Of a stretch of DNA of 64,000 nucleotides, positions 10,429-19,793 are shown one piece after another. Numbering within the stretch: position 1 is the stretch's first letter; each line of letters starts with the position of its first letter. The notes under the pieces were generated by a model. The model saw only the letters and a program-made list of their open reading frames with translations. It did no database searches and was not told the DNA's origin. A program made the translations under genes and the position numbers. The stretch is from Chelativorans petroleitrophicus (GTDB lineage Bacteria > Pseudomonadota > Alphaproteobacteria > Rhizobiales > Rhizobiaceae): contig NZ_JAODNV010000001.1 in assembly GCF_025398195.1 (NCBI RefSeq), positions 62,001-126,000 of the forward strand. Direction: 5' to 3'.

Positions 10429-10513
10429 GCCCCTGTGGCGGAATTGGTAGACGCGACCGACTCAAAATCGGTTTCCGCAAGGAGTGCTGGTTCGAGTCCG
10501 GCCAGGGGCACCA
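10429..10513 (+). tRNA. tRNA-Leu (anticodon CAA)
   Basis: An 85-base tRNA. The 7-bp acceptor stem pairs gcccctg with caggggc, followed by discriminator A and an encoded CCA. The anticodon stem accga/tcggt encloses the loop ctcaaaa, giving anticodon CAA. A long variable arm (around ttccgcaaggagt) is typical of leucine tRNA. The T arm is gctgg-ttcgagt-ccggc. It reads UUG codons. The 3' end is a classical integrase target, and the DNA just downstream looks foreign (see the mrr entry). Confidence 0.95.
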
Positions 10514-10701
10514 ACAGTCCACACGAAAGAACAGTTTTCCCAAACGGGCCCATGGGGCACCGACCGGCCTGATCTGGCGAGGTCAGGGGCTCGCATGTTG
10601 GCCGTTTTCTTAACCGCCTCGCTCCCGGCCGCCTTCAATGGCTTCTTCACTCGGTCCGGATATGACAAATAGTGGCAAACTCGGCGGTTGGGGGATCTAC
10701 C

Positions 10702-11662
10702 GTGCCAATTCCAGATTACGAAACGTTGATGCTTCCTATCCTGCGCCTCTTCGCAGAGGGTGCACCAAATGTTGCGGCTTGCCTTCCCGCCCTTCAAAAG
10801 CAGTTCAACATATCCGATGAGGAAGCCGCCCAGCTTATTCCGAGCGGTCGTAATACCACCATCCTGCAAAGTCGGGCACATTGGGCGCGAACGTATCTCT
10901 CCAAGGCGGGCCTCCTTGTTTCCCCGCGCCGCAATTTGCACGTCATCACAGAGTTGGGACGACAGGTCCTCGCGTCCAATCCCGAACGTATCGACAATGA
11001 AACGCTTTCCCAGTTCCCGGGCTTCACAGAATGGATTGAGCAATCTCGGCAGGCAGAACATTCGGGGCGAAGCGCTGAACGTCCTGTTCGCGCTAAAGTG
11101 TCTGTAGACATCACGCCGATTGATGAGCGTCAGACTCCCTTGGACGCCTATGGAAGCCGCCTCGGCACTCCTCGACGCTGCTTTGCGCGACGAACTGATT
11201 TCCCTGCTCTACCAGCTTTCTCCGCAGCGGTTTGAACGGGTGATCCTCGACCTCCTTCTGGCAATGGGATACGGTGGGGGCGATCTTGCCAATGGCTTGA
11301 TGACCAAAGCTACCGGTGACGGCGGGATTGACGGCATCATCCATGAGGATGCCCTCGGTCTTGATGCGGTCTACGTTCAGGCAAAGAGGTATGCAGCCGA
11401 CAACAAAGTCAGCCGCCCGGACGTTCAACGATTTATCGGGTCGTTGACGGGGGAGGGAGCGACTAAGGGCGTCTTTGTCACCACCTCCGACTTCTCAAAG
11501 GAAGCCCACGAATATCTTCATCGGGTGCAGCACCGGGTCGTGCTTATCAATGGGCAACGGCTGGCACAGCTTATGATCCAGCATGGTGTAGGCGTTCGAG
11601 TTCGCCAGACATACAAAGTTCAAAGCGTGGACGAAGATTACTTCGGGGATGCTCTCGGGTAA
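10702..11662 (+). pseudogene. mrr: mrr-type restriction endonuclease gene, frameshifted
   Basis: Two overlapping frames encode the two halves of one Mrr protein. The first frame runs from the GTG at 10702, preceded by a GGGGG site. It holds the N-terminal Mrr winged helix (PIPDYETLMLPILRLFAEG, WARTYLSKAGLL, VITELGRQVL) and then drifts to a stop at 11235. The second frame (about 11120-11662) holds the catalytic domain with GDGGIDGIIHED, the nuclease QAK motif in VYVQAKRY, KGVFVTTSDFSKEA and the usual DYF end. Removing one C from the CCC at about 11147 would rejoin them as QTPWTPMEAA. Mrr is a type IV enzyme cutting modified DNA. Catalytic residues are intact, so the break may be recent, a sequencing error, or allow two-part expression. 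Confidence 0.8.
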
Positions 11663-11823
11663 CGCTTGCCTCCCCATCGTTGCCGCCGCCACAATTGCCC
11701 TTATAGCCAGCACCGCACGAGGTCCACAACAGAGGAATGAGGCCAGCGAGGGTTTCGCGTCCATCTGATTGATATTCAAGGACGAAACCGGTCTCTTTAA
11801 TGGTTTGATTTGGTGCCTACGAC

Positions 11824-11838
11824 CCGGCTAGGGCACCA
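11824..11838 (+). repeat. Degenerate copy of the tRNA-Leu 3' end (possible att remnant)
   Basis: The sequence ccggctagggcacca closely matches the last 16 bases of tRNA-Leu (ccggccaggggcacca at 10498-10513), with one substitution and one missing G. It lies about 160 bases after the mrr stop and in the same orientation as the tRNA. A direct repeat of a tRNA 3' end flanking lower-GC DNA is what a past tRNA-site integration leaves. No integrase gene is present between the copies, and chance similarity cannot be excluded. Confidence 0.4.
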
Positions 11839-11899
11839 TCCGCTGCAGCGGAACTCGCCGCCGCGGGATGTCCCGTCCGGCAGAGATAGGGAGTGCAAC

Positions 11900-12295
11900 A
11901 TGCGGATCGTCCGCGCTGCAGCGGCCTTCCTCCTGCCTTGCCTGCTTCTTGCCGGCTGCCAGATGGTGGAAAGCGATTCCGGCGGAAGCAGCGTCGCCGG
12001 TACGCCGCCCCAGGCAGAGGCTCCCTTCTTCGTCGGGCGCTGGGCCGCAGAGGAAAAACTTTGCCAGAGTGCCGCCTGGGAAATCACGGCGGAGAGGCTT
12101 TCGACCCCCGGTCACGTGGTGTGTGAGTTCAACGAGGTGCACGAGAGCGCGGCCGGCTACGAGATCGATGCCACGTGTATGGCGGAAGTTCCGCCCGCGC
12201 CCTATACGCTCGCTGTCTTCTATGCGCAGTCGGTTGGCGCTCTGCTCATTGAGGGCGGCCCCTTCGAGCCGGTCGGGCTCACAGCCTGCGAATAG
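11900..12295 (+). CDS. Small lipoprotein, function unknown
   Basis: A 131-residue protein with a lipoprotein signal peptide. The lipobox LLAGC places the lipidated Cys near residue 20. The mature domain (FFVGRWAAEEKLCQSAAWEITAERL) resembles the short beta-rich lipoproteins annotated only as hypothetical in rhizobia. Three further cysteines (in KLCQS, VVCEF and TCMAE) plus one at the C-terminus (TACE) could pair. The start at 11900 follows a gatagggag ribosome binding site. It converges with the acetyltransferase gene ending at 12308. Confidence 0.7.
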   Translation: MRIVRAAAAFLLPCLLLAGCQMVESDSGGSSVAGTPPQAEAPFFVGRWAAEEKLCQSAAWEITAERLSTPGHVVCEFNEVHESAAGYEIDATCMAEVPPAPYTLAVFYAQSVGALLIEGGPFEPVGLTACE

Positions 12296-12307
12296 TTCTC
12301 TCTTCGG

Positions 12308-13588
12308 TCAGGCACGTCCGATCCAGCGCCGCACGCGGCTGCGCAAGATGCGCATGACGTTACGCGCCTCGCGATGGAACTGGATCTGACCGGCGGCCTG
12401 ATGGGCGAGCTTTTCGGACTGTGGCGTCAGGCCCACGACAAAGGTGCCGAAGATGCGCCGCTCCGACCACAATCGGCTCATCACCGGGTGGTCCGGCACG
12501 GCGCAGGAGTCGGTGACGTTGATGTTGGGATCTTCCAGATGGTTCTTCGTCACCTCGATCATGAGCAGCGTGCCGGGGGAATAGGCGGCGAAGGTCTCAT
12601 CATAGGCCGTCTTCCAGGTATAGGCGACGGCTGACTCCACGAAGACGACCAGACAGGCTATGGGCCGGCTGTCCAGCGTGAGCGTATGGATGCGGCAAAG
12701 GTCGCGTTCGGCCAGCCGGTGCACGGCTTCGCGCGCGAAGGCGGCGCGATAGCGGTCCACCACCATTGCCGTGCCTTCGCGACCCTTCCAGCCGGAGGCC
12801 TCCAGCGTCAGGAACGTTTCGATGCCGTCACGAATCTCGTCCGCCCGACGGGCGATCACATGCTCCAGCCGGCCAAGCTCCGAAAGCCGCCGTTTGAGGC
12901 GCCGGAATTCGCGGTAGTGATGGGCGCGCAGGCTTTGCCGCAGATAGGCCTCGCCATCGAGTTCGCTTTCCAGGAACGGCCGCTCGACCTCGCCCACCGT
13001 GATCAGCGGCAGGTTGTGCGCTTCGGCCACCGCCTTCAGCGTGGCGGCAAAAGGCCCGTCGATGCGAGTTTCGGGGAAGGCGAAGATTTTGGGCAGCTTG
13101 AGATGCGGGCGCGCCAGCATAGCGAAGAAGTCTTCGAGCACGCCGGCCGGGTCGTCTCCGTCGATCAGTGGCGTTCCCAGCGGGCCGAAGGGATGAGCCC
13201 AGGCGCGCATGATGGGTGCGCCGATGGGAACGGGCGGCTTCTCGACCGAAAAGGGAACGAGCAGCCTGAGGCGGCTCCTCTCTTCGGTGCCGTCGCGGAT
13301 AACGGCAAGCCGCACCTCGCGATCCTCGAGCCGCGGCATGGCCGGGGCCAGAAAGCGCGGATTGAAGAACACGTTTGGCTCGATCGCGCGGGCGGCGAGA
13401 TAGTCGAGCTCCTCCACTAGGTCAAAACCGGCCGAGGCCGCGTAAATGGCGAGTTTGCGCGCCGGCCGGACGGAGGAGGCAAGCTCCATGTCGGCCTGTC
13501 CACCGGGCTCCGCGATACCGGCAAGATCACTGATGAGTGCGCCGGACGGGCTGCCGCCCATTTCCTCGATTAGGGGTGTGGAGACCAT
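12308..13588 (-). CDS. CelD/BcsL-like GNAT acetyltransferase (polysaccharide-associated)
   Basis: A 426-residue protein with the architecture of the CelD/BcsL (Acetyltransf_6) family. An N-terminal variable half is followed by LRAHHYREFRRLKRRLSELG near residue 220 and a GNAT core ending in TYDETFAAYSPGTLLM-like sequence (AYTWKTAYDETFAAYSPG). Members are linked to cellulose and exopolysaccharide decoration. The start overlaps the stop of the flippase gene (TGATG at 13586-13590), so the two are translationally coupled. Together they suggest acylation and export of a surface glycan. The reading frame runs open upstream through the flippase gene, but that part is a shadow. Confidence 0.82.
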   Translation of the reverse strand: MVSTPLIEEMGGSPSGALISDLAGIAEPGGQADMELASSVRPARKLAIYAASAGFDLVEELDYLAARAIEPNVFFNPRFLAPAMPRLEDREVRLAVIRDGTEERSRLRLLVPFSVEKPPVPIGAPIMRAWAHPFGPLGTPLIDGDDPAGVLEDFFAMLARPHLKLPKIFAFPETRIDGPFAATLKAVAEAHNLPLITVGEVERPFLESELDGEAYLRQSLRAHHYREFRRLKRRLSELGRLEHVIARRADEIRDGIETFLTLEASGWKGREGTAMVVDRYRAAFAREAVHRLAERDLCRIHTLTLDSRPIACLVVFVESAVAYTWKTAYDETFAAYSPGTLLMIEVTKNHLEDPNINVTDSCAVPDHPVMSRLWSERRIFGTFVVGLTPQSEKLAHQAAGQIQFHREARNVMRILRSRVRRWIGRA

Positions 13589-15021
13589 CACATTGCCTCC
13601 TTCTTCCAGGGAGCGGGAAGGAATACGGCCATGGCAATGCCCAGCTTGCGCCGGACAGTGAGCGAGAGCAACGTCGCCTCGAAAATCATCGCGATGGCTG
13701 TGGCGACGGCCGCACCCCACAACCCCAGCTGCGGGATCAGCACGACATCCAGCCCCACATTGATCGCGAGAGTGACCGCATAAACCGCGGCGCAGGCGTT
13801 CTGGTGGCCGCTCATGGTGAGCATGCTTTCGGCCGGTCCCACCGCGGAGCGAGCCACGACCGCTCCGACCAGCAGGAGGAGGAGCGGATAGCCGCTGTCG
13901 AAGTCCGGCCCGAACAGCATCAGGATCGGTTTGCCCAGAATGAGGACGACGGCGCCCATGGCGAGGGAGGGCCAGAAGGTCCAGGAGACCGTCTCGCGGG
14001 CGAAGCGCGCGAGCGCCGACCTTTCCCCCCCATGGATGAGGGCTGCATAGCGCTGGGCAACCCCGGCCTTCACGGCGAAATAGACGAAATGGACGAGCGC
14101 CAGCGTCTTGACCGTGGCGAAATAGACCGCAACGTGCATCGGCTCCATGAAAAGGCCGACCATCAACACGTCCGCGTTGGTGAGCAGAAAGAAGAAGCTT
14201 TCCACCAGGAAGATCGGAAGGGAGACGGCAATCCAGGTACGCGCCAGAAAGCGCGGGCGAGCTGGCGGCACGCTGGCCACGGCACGGCTGCTTACAGCCG
14301 TGAACTGAATGATGGTCGTAAGATAGGTGGCCAGAATCGCCGCGATGACCGCGCCTTTCGCATCGGGAGTAAAGCCGGCCGCGTGCAGGCCCCATAGAAA
14401 GAAAAGGATGAGCAAGGGGCGGATGAGATAGGTCGGCGCCATAGCCCACCAGGCAAGGGCATTGGCCCGGGCGATGCCCTGGAGCTGGTCGCCCAGCGCG
14501 ATCATCGGCAGGCAGATGAGACCCAAATAGAAGGGCACCACATAGTAGCTCTCGATGAAAGGCTCGAACAGCCAGATGCCCAGCGCACCCAGCAGAGCCG
14601 CCACGGTAGAGAAGACAAGCACGAAGAGTCGACTCGCCAGCAGAATGCCGCGCAGCTCGGCAAAGCGCTTCTGGGTGCGATATTCCGGGATGAAGCGGAT
14701 CACCGACGTGTGGAAGCCAAGGCACGAGATGTTGCCGAGGATGATCATCGTCACCCAGACGAGCACGAAGATCCCGTATTCGAAGCCGCCCATGTAGCGG
14801 GCAAGCAGAACCTGGCTCAGAAAGGCGATCGCTGCGTTGACGATGCGGGAGGCGAAGGCGATCAGCGACATGCGGCCGGCTTCGCTGCGCGCGTCGGTGG
14901 CCGATACTAGGGCGTCGAACCGCGTAGCCCAGGGCCGGGCACGGGTCGCCAGTCGCCCCGGCAGGAGACGTTTACCCGCCATTGCCGCGGAAAAGCGCAC
15001 GTGAAAACACCCCCGCTTCAT
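13588..15021 (-). CDS. Polysaccharide flippase (Wzx/MVF-like)
   Basis: A 477-residue integral membrane protein with about twelve to fourteen hydrophobic segments. The first (SLIAFASRIVNAAIAFLSQVLLARYMG, around residues 52-78) is the usual N-terminus of Wzx-type polysaccharide exporters, followed by FGIFVLVW-like sequence (YGIFVLVWVTMI). About 50 basic residues precede it, so a later start such as the Met near residue 14 or 51 is possible. The family moves undecaprenol-linked glycans across the inner membrane. It is coupled to the downstream CelD-like gene by a TGATG overlap. Confidence 0.85.
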   Translation of the reverse strand: MKRGCFHVRFSAAMAGKRLLPGRLATRARPWATRFDALVSATDARSEAGRMSLIAFASRIVNAAIAFLSQVLLARYMGGFEYGIFVLVWVTMIILGNISCLGFHTSVIRFIPEYRTQKRFAELRGILLASRLFVLVFSTVAALLGALGIWLFEPFIESYYVVPFYLGLICLPMIALGDQLQGIARANALAWWAMAPTYLIRPLLILFFLWGLHAAGFTPDAKGAVIAAILATYLTTIIQFTAVSSRAVASVPPARPRFLARTWIAVSLPIFLVESFFFLLTNADVLMVGLFMEPMHVAVYFATVKTLALVHFVYFAVKAGVAQRYAALIHGGERSALARFARETVSWTFWPSLAMGAVVLILGKPILMLFGPDFDSGYPLLLLLVGAVVARSAVGPAESMLTMSGHQNACAAVYAVTLAINVGLDVVLIPQLGLWGAAVATAIAMIFEATLLSLTVRRKLGIAMAVFLPAPWKKEAM

Positions 15022-15128
15022 CTGTGTCGCGGGTGTTCTAGTGCAAAGTCTTTAAAAGCCCGTTGCGAAGGACGAGAGGATTGGAGAAGCCGCGCACCGT
15101 TGGGCGGCGACTCCGTACTCAGAGGGGC

Positions 15129-17861
15129 TCAGACGAACGCCCCGTGGCAGTGCTTGTACTTCTTGCCGGAGCCGCAGGGGCAAGGCTCGTTGCGGCCCAC
15201 CTTGCCCCAGGTCGAGGGATCGTTCGGGTCTCGCTCTTCTGCGGGCACGATTCGGTTATCGGCCCTGATGAGCGTCATGGTGTCGCCGTCGGCAAACTCG
15301 TCCTGCCCGGTGCTGGCGTCCACATGCTGAGGCCGCATGGTCGCGGGCGTCTGCGGCGGCGGAGCCTCGGCCGCCTCGCGCACCAGCTCGACGCGCATGA
15401 GGTGCCGCGTCACTTCCTGCCGCAGATTGCCGAGCATGGCCTGGAACAGCTCGAAGGCTTCCGATTTGTACTCGTTGAGTGGATCGCGCTGGGCATAGCC
15501 GCGGAAGCCGATCACAGAACGCAGATGGTCGAGATTGACCAAATGCTCGCGCCACAGATGATCGAGCGTCTGCAGGAGGATCGACTTCTCCACATAGGCC
15601 ATGATGTCTGGGCCGAAGCGCTCGGCGCGGTCGGCTGCCGCCTTGTTGGCGGCTTCCGTAATGCGGGTGCGGATGTCCTCCTCGTCGATGCCTTCTTCCT
15701 GCGCCCATTCCTCGATGGGCAGGTCGAGATTGAGATAGTGGCGCACACCTTCCTTCAGGCCCGCCACGTCCCACTGCTCGGGATAGGCCTTCTCGGGAAT
15801 GTGACGGTCGACCAGATCGTCGATCACGTCCTGGCGCATTTCGGCGACCGTCTCCGACAGGTTCTCGCCGTCCATCAGCGCAAGACGCTGCTCGAAGACC
15901 ACCTTGCGCTGGTCGTTCATCACGTCGTCGAACTTGAGCAGGTTCTTGCGGATGTCGAAGTTGCGCGCCTCGACCTTCTTCTGCGCCTTTTCCAGCGCCT
16001 TGTTGATCCAGGGATGGACGATCGCCTCGTCCTCCTTCAGCCCCAGCTTCTGCAGCATGCCGTCCATGCGGTCGGAGCCGAAGATGCGCATCAGGTCGTC
16101 CTGAAGCGACAGGAAGAATTTCGAGCGTCCGGGATCGCCCTGGCGGCCCGAGCGACCGCGGAGCTGGTTGTCGATGCGGCGGCTTTCGTGGCGCTCCGTG
16201 GCGAGCACATAAAGGCCGCCGGCGGCGATCGCCTGTTCCTTGAGCTTCTTCACATCCTCGCGGATGGCCTTTTCCTTGGCCTCCCGCTCCGGCCCGGGAG
16301 GCATGTCACCCAGCTCCTCCTGAATGCGCATGTCGGGATTGCCGCCGAGCTGAATGTCCGTGCCGCGGCCGGCCATGTTGGTGGCGATGGTGATGGCGCC
16401 GGGCTTGCCCGCCTGGGCGACGATGAATGCCTCGCGTTCATGGTGGCGAGCGTTCAGGACCTCGAAGTCCTTGATGCCTTCCTTGCGCAGGCGCTCGGCC
16501 AGGTATTCGGACTTCTCGATGGAGGTCGTCCCGACAAGGATCGGCTGGCCCTTGGCCCGAGCCTCCTTGATCTCCTTGACGATGGCCCGGTACTTCTCCT
16601 CGGCCGTCCGGTAGACCTCGTCATCCTCATCGATTCGCTGGACCGGAAGGTTGGTCGGAATCTCAACCACGTCCAGACCGTAAATGTTTGAGAACTCCTC
16701 CGCTTCCGTCGCCGCCGTGCCGGTCATGCCGGCAAGCTTGTCGTACATGCGGAAATAGTTCTGGAAGGTGATGGAGGCGAGCGTCTGGTTCTCCGGCTGG
16801 ATCCTGACGTGCTCCTTGGCCTCCAGCGCCTGGTGAAGGCCTTCGGAATACCTGCGGCCGGGCATCATGCGGCCGGTGAACTCGTCGATGATGACGATTT
16901 CGCCGTTCCTGACGATGTAGTCCTTGTCACGCTGGAAGAGCTTGTGGGCCTTCAGCGCGTTGTTGAGGTGGTGGACGATGGCGACATTCTCGACGTCGTA
17001 GAGCGATTCCCCCTTGAAGAGGTTCGCCTCGCGCAGCATCTGCTCCACCTTCTCGGTGCCTTCCTCTGTGAAGGTGGCGGTGCGCTGCTTCTCATCGACC
17101 TCGTAGTCGCTCTCGTCCAGCTTCAGGATGAAGGTGTCGATGGTGTTGTAGAGCTCCGACCGGTCATCGAGCGGGCCGGAAATGATGAGCGGCGTGCGCG
17201 CCTCGTCGATGAGGATCGAGTCCACCTCGTCCACGATGGCGAAATTGTGCCCGCGCTGTACCATCTGCGCGCGCTCGTATTTCATGTTGTCGCGCAGATA
17301 GTCGAAGCCGAGCTCGTTGTTGGTGGCGTAGGTAATGTCACAGGCGTAAGCCGCCCGGCGCTCCTCGTCCGACAGGCCGTGAACGATGACGCCGGTGGTG
17401 AGCCCCAGGAACCCGTAGACCTTGCCCATCCATTCGGCGTCTCGGCGAGCGAGATAATCGTTGACGGTCACGACATGCACGCCTTTGCCCGCGAGCGCGT
17501 TCAGGTAGACGGGCAGCGTGGCGACCAGCGTCTTGCCCTCGCCGGTCTTCATCTCCGCGATCGCGCCCTCGTGCAGGACCATTCCGCCGATGAGCTGAAC
17601 GTCGAAGGGGCGCAGGCCGAGCGTGCGCCGGGCCGCCTCGCGCACGACGGCGAATGCGGGCACCAGCAGGTCGTCAAGGCTGGCGCCGTTCGCCAGCTTC
17701 TGCCGGAATTCCTCGGTCTTCCCGCGCAGCGCCTCGTCGCTCAGCGCTTGCATTTCATCTTCGAGCGCGCCGATGGCCTCCACGCGGGGGCGGTAACTCT
17801 TGACGCGCCGGTCATTGGACGATCCGAAAATCTTGCGGGCAAGCCCGCCGAAACTGACCAT
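15129..17861 (-). CDS. secA: Preprotein translocase ATPase SecA
   Basis: A 910-residue motor that drives unfolded preproteins through SecYEG. All landmarks are present: Walker A in [10 protein letters not shown] near residue 110, the [16 protein letters not shown] box, [13 protein letters not shown], and [18 protein letters not shown]. The C-terminal zinc-binding SEC-C motif is [14 protein letters not shown]. The Met at 17861 ([13 protein letters not shown]) matches the alphaproteobacterial N-terminus; the frame is open another 135 bases upstream without family similarity. It is divergent from the PPIase gene, sharing a 257-base intergenic region in which I can define no unambiguous promoter. 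Confidence 0.98.
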   Translation of the reverse strand: MVSFGGLARKIFGSSNDRRVKSYRPRVEAIGALEDEMQALSDEALRGKTEEFRQKLANGASLDDLLVPAFAVVREAARRTLGLRPFDVQLIGGMVLHEGAIAEMKTGEGKTLVATLPVYLNALAGKGVHVVTVNDYLARRDAEWMGKVYGFLGLTTGVIVHGLSDEERRAAYACDITYATNNELGFDYLRDNMKYERAQMVQRGHNFAIVDEVDSILIDEARTPLIISGPLDDRSELYNTIDTFILKLDESDYEVDEKQRTATFTEEGTEKVEQMLREANLFKGESLYDVENVAIVHHLNNALKAHKLFQRDKDYIVRNGEIVIIDEFTGRMMPGRRYSEGLHQALEAKEHVRIQPENQTLASITFQNYFRMYDKLAGMTGTAATEAEEFSNIYGLDVVEIPTNLPVQRIDEDDEVYRTAEEKYRAIVKEIKEARAKGQPILVGTTSIEKSEYLAERLRKEGIKDFEVLNARHHEREAFIVAQAGKPGAITIATNMAGRGTDIQLGGNPDMRIQEELGDMPPGPEREAKEKAIREDVKKLKEQAIAAGGLYVLATERHESRRIDNQLRGRSGRQGDPGRSKFFLSLQDDLMRIFGSDRMDGMLQKLGLKEDEAIVHPWINKALEKAQKKVEARNFDIRKNLLKFDDVMNDQRKVVFEQRLALMDGENLSETVAEMRQDVIDDLVDRHIPEKAYPEQWDVAGLKEGVRHYLNLDLPIEEWAQEEGIDEEDIRTRITEAANKAAADRAERFGPDIMAYVEKSILLQTLDHLWREHLVNLDHLRSVIGFRGYAQRDPLNEYKSEAFELFQAMLGNLRQEVTRHLMRVELVREAAEAPPPQTPATMRPQHVDASTGQDEFADGDTMTLIRADNRIVPAEERDPNDPSTWGKVGRNEPCPCGSGKKYKHCHGAFV

Positions 17862-18118
17862 TCCCGGTCCTTTCAAAATCGCGATGCGCCGGCTTGGAAA
17901 CGCCGGATTGCCGCCACTGTCAAACCAAATCGGGCGAAGGAACGTCCGGAATGCTTCTGGACGCTGGATCGAAGGAGAGATAAGAGGGGCCACCACTCAT
18001 GTCAACTTTGCGCGAGCCGCGCCGGAACCGCAAAAATCCGCCACACCGCGGTAGTTTCGAGGAAGGGTGAACCTATCTGCCGGGGCAAGGCCCGAATTTC
18101 ACGACTGGAGATTTCCCG

Positions 18119-19021
18119 ATGCACGACTTTGTCCGCCGCCTCCTTATTGCGCCCGCCCTGGCCGGCGCCGTTACCATGCTGCCCGCCGGGCTGCCAGCGC
18201 TCGCCCAGGAGGACGGCGTGGTCGCCACGCTCAACGGCGAGCCGATCACCGAGGCCGACATCGCCATGGCCGAGGCCGATCTTGACCCGCAATTCGGCCG
18301 CCTTCCCGAGGCGCAGCGCCGCGCGGCCGCCCTCTCCGCCGTGATCGACGTTCGGCTCTTTGCCGCCGAGGCGGAGAAGCAGTCGATTGATCAGAGCGAG
18401 GACTTTCAGCAGCGCATGGAATTTCTGCGCGAGCGGGCGCTGCATTCGGCCTATATCGACCAGAATGTTGTGCAGGGCATTACCGAGGAGGACCTGCGCG
18501 CCCGCTACGAGGAGGAAATCGCTAAGATCGAGCCGAAGGAAGAGGTGCGCGCACGCCATATCCTGGTTGAAACGGAGGAGGAAGCCGCCGAGATTATCAA
18601 GCAGCTGGATGAGGGCGCCGACTTCGCCACCATCGCCGGGGAGAAATCCACCGACGGGGCGGCCGCGCAGGGCGGCGATCTGGGCTCCTTCACCAGAGGC
18701 CGAATGGTACCGGAGTTCGAGGAGGCCGCTTTCGCGCTGGAGCCGGGCACCTATTCAAAGGAGCCTGTGAAGACCGCCTTCGGCTGGCACGTGATCAAGG
18801 TGGAAGACAAGCGCATGCAGGAGCCGCCCGCCTTTGAGCAGGTGGAAAACCAGATACGTTCCATGCTCATCCGTGACCGCTATCTCGAAACGGTTGCCTC
18901 GCTCAGGGGCGGTGCCGAGCTCGACATTCCGAACGAGGAGCTGAAGGCGGCGGTGGACCAGATGTTCCGTGCGCAGCTCGGCGAGCCCGCCGCGGATGAA
19001 GGGGACGCGCCGCAGGAGTAG
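18119..19021 (+). CDS. Periplasmic parvulin-type peptidyl-prolyl isomerase
   Basis: A 300-residue exported protein. The signal peptide ends near PALAQ-EDG. It is followed by a SurA/PrsA-like N-terminal helical region and a parvulin domain (about residues 140-240: VRARHILVETEEEAAEII, GGDLGSFTRGRMVPEFEEAAFAL, TAFGWHVIKVEDKR). The conserved histidines in RARHIL and GWHVI are present. It should help outer-membrane or secreted proteins fold after Sec export, in keeping with its place opposite secA. The acidic C-terminal tail is unusual only in composition. Confidence 0.92.
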   Translation: MHDFVRRLLIAPALAGAVTMLPAGLPALAQEDGVVATLNGEPITEADIAMAEADLDPQFGRLPEAQRRAAALSAVIDVRLFAAEAEKQSIDQSEDFQQRMEFLRERALHSAYIDQNVVQGITEEDLRARYEEEIAKIEPKEEVRARHILVETEEEAAEIIKQLDEGADFATIAGEKSTDGAAAQGGDLGSFTRGRMVPEFEEAAFALEPGTYSKEPVKTAFGWHVIKVEDKRMQEPPAFEQVENQIRSMLIRDRYLETVASLRGGAELDIPNEELKAAVDQMFRAQLGEPAADEGDAPQE

Positions 19022-19062
19022 CCCCGACATGGCCTGACAGGCCGGAAACTGGAAGACAGGGA

Positions 19063-19092
19063 GAAAGCCCCGGAGAGGCTTTCTTCTTTTTA
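19063..19092 (+). terminator. Rho-independent terminator after the PPIase gene
   Basis: A 7-bp stem gaaagcc/ggctttc (19063-19069 and 19077-19083) is followed by ttcttttt. It sits 42 bases after the PPIase stop and reaches into the stop codon of the convergent TetR gene. Confidence 0.85.
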
Positions 19093-19692
19093 GGCTCGTT
19101 CCGCCTTCGCGCCGCGGGCGATGAGCCGCAAGATGGCGCGAAGTTCAGCCTCCCCCGGCCATCGATGGGTGATGAGCTGGGTCCAGGCGAAGGAGATGAC
19201 GAGCTCCGCCACCGCATGCGGATCGGTGTCGGAGGCCACTTCGCCACGGTCGCGCGCCCGCTTCACGATCCCTGCGATATGATCGCGGCGATCCAGGGCA
19301 TAGTCCCTGACAGCTTCCGCTGCCGCCTCGTCGTTCTGGGCTTCGGCCAGTACGGAGCGGAAGATGTTTCCTGAAGGGGTAGTGCGCCAGTGCTCCAGAA
19401 GGGTCCCCACGAAGACCGTTAGGTCCTCTTCGAGATTGCCCGTGTCGGGTACCGGAATCTCCGGTTTCTGGCGGTGATAGGCGTCAAGCAGCAAATCCGC
19501 TTTGCCCCGCCACCATCGATAGATGGTCGGCTTGCCTGCCTTGGCGCGGCGGGCCACCGCCTCAATCGAAAAGCCCGCGTAGCCCGCCTCCTGGAGGATT
19601 TCCCCCGCAGCCTGCAGAATCGCTTCCTCCGCTTCGGCACTCCGCCGCGCGCCCGTCGAGCGGCGGGCCGGTTTTCGCTGGCTGCTGGACAT
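19090..19692 (-). CDS. TetR family transcriptional regulator
   Basis: A 200-residue regulator. A basic N-terminal tail precedes the TetR helix-turn-helix (AILQAAGEILQEAGYAGFSIEAVARRAKAGKPTIYRWW, about residues 22-60). The C-terminal ligand domain contains a WRTTPSGNIFRSVLAEAQND stretch seen in TetR_C-type members. It is divergent from a small membrane protein gene, and the region between holds a strong 12-base inverted repeat (19738-19781). It is therefore probably an autoregulating repressor of its neighbour. The inducer is unknown. Confidence 0.88.
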   Translation of the reverse strand: MSSSQRKPARRSTGARRSAEAEEAILQAAGEILQEAGYAGFSIEAVARRAKAGKPTIYRWWRGKADLLLDAYHRQKPEIPVPDTGNLEEDLTVFVGTLLEHWRTTPSGNIFRSVLAEAQNDEAAAEAVRDYALDRRDHIAGIVKRARDRGEVASDTDPHAVAELVISFAWTQLITHRWPGEAELRAILRLIARGAKAERA

Positions 19693-19737
19693 TCGTTGCT
19701 CCTAAAAAATGTCAGCAACCATAGCATGCCCTCTTGA

Positions 19738-19781
19738 CGAAACGAAACGGCTCGTTAATTAAAACGATACGTTTCGTTTCG
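19738..19781. promoter_or_regulatory. TetR operator overlapping the divergent promoter
   Basis: Perfect 12-base inverted repeat: cgaaacgaaacg at 19738-19749 and cgtttcgtttcg at 19770-19781, separated by 20 bases. Each arm itself contains a gaaacg tandem. A TTGACG hexamer at 19734-19739 with taatta at 19756-19761 forms a plausible promoter for the rightward gene. One operator arm covers its -35 and the other lies just after its -10. This is a textbook repressor layout for the adjacent TetR gene. Confidence 0.8.
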
Positions 19782-19793
19782 GAAAGGGGAACC

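Noticed and set aside
10514-10671. Search for an integrase or second gene between tRNA-Leu and mrr
   Set aside because: Only short frames without motifs are present; the island claim rests on the broken mrr and the repeat alone.
12308-14725. 805-codon frame as one long protein
   Set aside because: Only the part after 13588 resembles the CelD/BcsL family; the upstream part overlaps the flippase in another frame and has no domain.
15063-16691. 542-codon open frame opposite secA
   Set aside because: The secA reading is certain and the antisense translation has no recognisable motif; typical high-GC shadow, as are the frames opposite secA at 16809-18344.
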